A stretch of 8,952 nucleotides of DNA from Clostridium sp. (GTDB lineage: Bacteria > Bacillota_A > Clostridia > Lachnospirales > Lachnospiraceae), in assembly GCA_023666975.1 (NCBI GenBank), contig JAMPAW010000140.1, forward strand, positions 1-8,952, in the 5' to 3' direction. This document shows, piece after piece, positions 7,634-8,952 of the stretch; within the stretch, counting starts at the first letter, position 1; each line of letters starts with the position of its first letter. Under the pieces are notes generated by a model that was not told where the DNA came from, made no database searches, and saw nothing but the letters and a program-made list of their open reading frames with translations. A program made the position numbers and the translations under genes.

Positions 7634-8377
7634 ATGTTAACAGGAAAAGTGGCAGTAGTGACAGGAGGAACGAGAGGCATCGGTTTTGAAATTGTGAGGA
7701 AATATCTTCAGAATGGTGCCAAAGTTGTATTGTTTGGTTCACGTCAGGAATCGGTAGACACGGCATTGGATAAACTTAAGGCAGAAAATGCGGATTGGGA
7801 GGTAGAAGGCAAATTCCCTAAACTTACCGATGCGGCAGAAGTAGAAAGAGCAATTTTGGAAGTAAAAGAAAAGTTTGGCAGAATTGATATTTTGGTCAAT
7901 AATGCCGGGATATCGCAGAGTACCCCATTATACGATTATACACCGGAGGAATTTGATAAGGTTATCGACTTAAATGTGAAGGCAATTTTTTATGCGATAT
8001 TGCCTGCCGCTAAGATAATGAAGGAGCAGGGCGGCGGTTCAATTATTAATACCAGTTCCATGGTAAGTATTTCCGGACAGCCGGCAGGCGTGGGATATCC
8101 GACCAGTAAATTTGCAGTAAACGGTTTGACCATTTCCTTGGCCAGAGAGCTGGGACCGGATAATATCCGTGTCAATGCAGTGGCACCCGGCGTCACCAAG
8201 ACCGATATGGTAGCGGCGTTGCCGGATCAGGTGGTTCAGGCGATTTCTGCCAAGATTCCGCTTGGAAGACCGGGTGAACCGGAGGAGGTAGCAGCAGCAT
8301 TCCTCTATCTTGCCAGTGACATGGCAAGCTACGTGACGGGAGAAATTCTATCCGTGGACGGTGCGTCCAGGTCATAA
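7634..8377 (+). CDS. Short-chain dehydrogenase/reductase (SDR), BaiA/FabG-like
   Basis: This 247-residue cytosolic NAD(P)-dependent oxidoreductase is of classical SDR length. The Rossmann cofactor loop TGGTRGIG is at 10-17, the NNAG motif at 89-92, and the catalytic set is S142, Y155 and K159 (YPTSK). PGVTKTDM (185-192) and the C-terminal TGEILSVDGASR are also typical. From memory it resembles BaiA, the bile-acid 3-alpha-hydroxysteroid dehydrogenase of gut clostridia (GGTRGIGF, GVGYP.SK, VAPGV..TDM, SVDGA.R), but FabG-type ketoacyl reductases and sugar dehydrogenases share much of this, so the substrate is open. After strand beta-2 it reads FGSRQES, where BaiA has an acidic residue; the serine-arginine pair suggests preference for NADP(H). 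The start at 7634 fits the family N-terminus and follows AGGAAGG (7620-7626) by 7 bases; an in-frame ATG at 7601 lacks support. Confidence 0.93.
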   Translation: MLTGKVAVVTGGTRGIGFEIVRKYLQNGAKVVLFGSRQESVDTALDKLKAENADWEVEGKFPKLTDAAEVERAILEVKEKFGRIDILVNNAGISQSTPLYDYTPEEFDKVIDLNVKAIFYAILPAAKIMKEQGGGSIINTSSMVSISGQPAGVGYPTSKFAVNGLTISLARELGPDNIRVNAVAPGVTKTDMVAALPDQVVQAISAKIPLGRPGEPEEVAAAFLYLASDMASYVTGEILSVDGASRS

Positions 8378-8407
8378 GCGACTATCTGGATTTGCCTATA
8401 TTGTACA

Positions 8408-8437
8408 GCGGGCAACTGCGAAAGCAGTGCTATGCGC
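8408..8437 (+). other. Hairpin with GAAA tetraloop between the SDR and the small protein
   Basis: ACTGC (8415-8419) and GCAGT (8424-8428) pair around a GAAA loop. The stem extends by GC/GC past a bulged A, and by GCG (8408-8410) with CGC (8435-8437) across a small internal loop. GNRA loops are typical of stable, functional RNA hairpins. No T-run follows, so it is not a terminator. It may be a processing or stability element in an SDR-small protein transcript. The rest of the 104-base gap has no convincing promoter. Confidence 0.45.
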
Positions 8438-8481
8438 AAGACAGCGGATTAGACAACTGATTATGTTGAGGGGGTGAGACT

Positions 8482-8673
8482 ATGGGATTTGATCCAAGAT
8501 TTGGAAATGATCCGATGTGGAATACGGCGCGAACAACGAATCTGGTAAAACAGCAGCTTGACAGTGAGGGGAAAACTGATATCTCCGCAAAGGAGAAAAG
8601 AACGGCATATGTTATGATGGCAGTTCTTGCAGCGGGATTGGCAGGCGTTTTGCTGCTTTTCGTTTTACTATAA
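8482..8673 (+). CDS. Small tail-anchored membrane protein, unknown function
   Basis: This 63-residue protein has a polar N-terminal part (about 1-40; MGFDPRFGNDPMW, then a charged stretch ending KEKR) and one hydrophobic helix filling residues 42-63 up to the C-terminus. The basic KEKR just before the helix predicts that the N-terminal part stays in the cytoplasm. A strong ribosome site (GGGGGTGAG, 8470-8478) lies shortly before the ATG, and a good terminator follows 19 bases after the stop, so it is very likely a real, expressed gene. I do not recognise the family. It lies 104 bp after the SDR with no terminator between them, so the two may share a transcript. Confidence 0.8.
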   Translation: MGFDPRFGNDPMWNTARTTNLVKQQLDSEGKTDISAKEKRTAYVMMAVLAAGLAGVLLLFVLL

Positions 8674-8691
8674 GTTCATATCTTTTTTGTG

Positions 8692-8728
8692 AAAGGGCTA
8701 TTGCGGGAGTGATAGCCTTTTTCTTTTT
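8692..8728 (+). terminator. Intrinsic terminator after the small membrane protein gene
   Basis: AAAGGGCTAT (8692-8701) pairs with ATAGCCTTTT (8712-8721) over ten positions including one G-U pair, with a 10-base loop. The T-rich tract runs on to 8728, broken by a single C. It starts 19 bases after the stop codon at 8673 and should end the SDR-small protein unit. Confidence 0.9.
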
Positions 8729-8731
8729 GTT

Positions 8732-8749
8732 AGACCAAGGGTCTGTTTT
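8732..8749 (+). repeat. Short hairpin followed by four T residues
   Basis: AGACC (8732-8736) and GGTCT (8740-8744) pair perfectly around an AAG loop and are followed by GTTTT. It sits just downstream of the main terminator and could act as a weak backup. The TTTT also belongs to the left arm of the next, larger palindrome. Confidence 0.4.
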
Positions 8750-8793
8750 GCATTGTGGAGTTTCTCAAACAGAGAAACGGAACTTTGCAAAAC
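8745..8793. repeat. 22-bp imperfect palindrome in the right intergenic region
   Basis: Arms 8745-8766 and 8772-8793 surround the loop AAACA. The outer GTTTTGCA/TGCAAAAC and the inner GTTTCTC/GAGAAAC pair perfectly. Two mismatched patches separated by a GT/AC pair lie between them. It codes for nothing and is not followed by a T-run on the + strand. Size and form fit an interspersed palindromic repeat of the REP or small MITE type, or an outer part of the mobile element beside it. Confidence 0.6.
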
Positions 8794-8835
8794 GAATAAA
8801 CCACCTGCTATGCAGGTGAGTCAGCATTGCTTTAG

Positions 8836-8865
8836 CTTACAGTCAAAAACCTCCAATGATATAAT
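8836..8865 (+). promoter_or_regulatory. Promoter candidate inside the IS-like leader
   Basis: A perfect TATAAT (8860-8865) is preceded by CTTACA (8836-8841) at 18 bases, which matches the -35 consensus at three or four positions. Transcription would start near 8872, inside the following hairpin. This makes the promoter weak by its -35 but plausible for a low-level transposase gene. Confidence 0.4.
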
Positions 8866-8890
8866 ACATGCAGGTTCGCCAACCGCATGT
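8866..8890 (+). other. Ten-bp leader hairpin before the AAAGGAG site
   Basis: ACATGC (8866-8871) pairs with GCATGT (8885-8890) and GGTT (8873-8876) with AACC (8881-8884), leaving one bulged A and a CGCC loop. The ribosome-site-like AAAGGAG begins 8 bases later. CTCC at 8851-8854 could alternatively pair with GGAG at 8902-8905. Leader structure that limits translation is known for IS200 tnpA; a similar role here is inference. Confidence 0.5.
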
Positions 8891-8892
8891 AA

Positions 8893-8952
8893 AGAATCAA
8901 AGGAGCTTCCTGTATAATTAAAAATATAGAGGATCCCAAGAAAGAAGGTTGA
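8893..8952 (+). pseudogene. Short open frame to the window edge, possible transposase remnant
   Basis: After a TAA at 8890-8892 a frame runs to a TGA at 8950-8952, ending in residues KNIEDPKKEG. It has no standard start codon. The ending faintly recalls the EDPFKG-like C-termini of some IS200 transposases, which would mean that the body of tnpA was deleted between the leader and the tail. The similarity is only a few residues and may be chance. Confidence 0.15.

Larger units (their letters stand above)
8802..8952 (+). mobile_element. Probable left end and leader of an IS200/IS605-type element, cut by window edge
   Basis: In order there is a perfect 7-bp hairpin, CACCTGC-TAT-GCAGGTG (8802-8818), then a TATAAT box (8860-8865), a second hairpin around GGTTCGCCAACC (8873-8884), and AAAGGAG (8899-8905). 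Subterminal hairpins recognised by a Y1 transposase, and a structured leader before tnpA, are known features of IS200/IS605 elements. I recall closely similar leaders, including GGTTCGCCAACC ahead of a ribosome site, in clostridial copies; this is memory, not a search. No ATG, GTG or TTG lies at a usable distance after AAAGGAG, and no transposase N-terminus is visible, so this copy looks truncated or internally deleted. The exact left boundary is unclear and may lie a few bases before 8802; the right end lies outside the window. Confidence 0.5.

Noticed and set aside
8692..8952. CRISPR array or tRNA in the structured right end
   Set aside because: The hairpins all differ, no regular repeat-spacer pattern exists, and no cloverleaf can be drawn.

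Overview
The window reads as a piece of chromosome from an anaerobic Firmicute of the class Clostridia, most likely a gut Lachnospiraceae-type bacterium. This rests on strong AGGAGG-type ribosome binding sites, moderate GC content with AT-rich intergenic gaps, a SWIM-SNF2 ATPase of the type common in Firmicutes, a short-chain dehydrogenase that resembles BaiA/FabG, and IS200-like leader DNA at the right edge. This is judgement from family knowledge; no search was run. All supported genes lie on the + strand.

Layout. Bases 1-188 are an AT-rich control region with a perfect consensus sigma-70-type promoter (90-118) flanked by two dyads (55-81 and 132-161). It drives a LysR-type regulator (189-1085), followed 32 bp later by a GT2 glycosyltransferase with a TPR-like tail (1118-2128) and 41 bp later by a family 9 glycoside hydrolase with no signal peptide (2170-3858). 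The tight spacing suggests one regulator-plus-carbohydrate operon. It ends at a 20-bp hairpin (3874-3916) that lacks a T-run.

A 197-bp gap, which may hold a short ORF overlapping the next start by ATGA, leads to a very large SWIM-SNF2 helicase-like ATPase (4056-7544). A separate promoter candidate (7558-7586) precedes an SDR oxidoreductase (7634-8377). A GNRA-loop hairpin and a 63-residue tail-anchored membrane protein (8482-8673) follow, and a good intrinsic terminator closes this unit (8692-8728).

The last 220 bases carry no intact gene but are dense in structure. A 5-bp hairpin is followed by a 22-bp imperfect palindrome. Next comes what looks like the left end and leader of an IS200/IS605-type element: a subterminal hairpin, a TATAAT box, a GGTT/AACC hairpin and an AAAGGAG site. 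No usable start codon follows, and only a short frame runs to the window edge.

Functionally, only the LysR-GT2-GH9 block looks like genes working together. The SNF2 ATPase, the SDR and the small membrane protein appear to be independent units. I found no clear evidence of a new multi-gene system. The points most worth a second look are the cytoplasmic GH9/GT2 pairing, the possible NADP-type cofactor site in a BaiA-like SDR, the unexplained palindromes, and the apparently tnpA-less IS leader.
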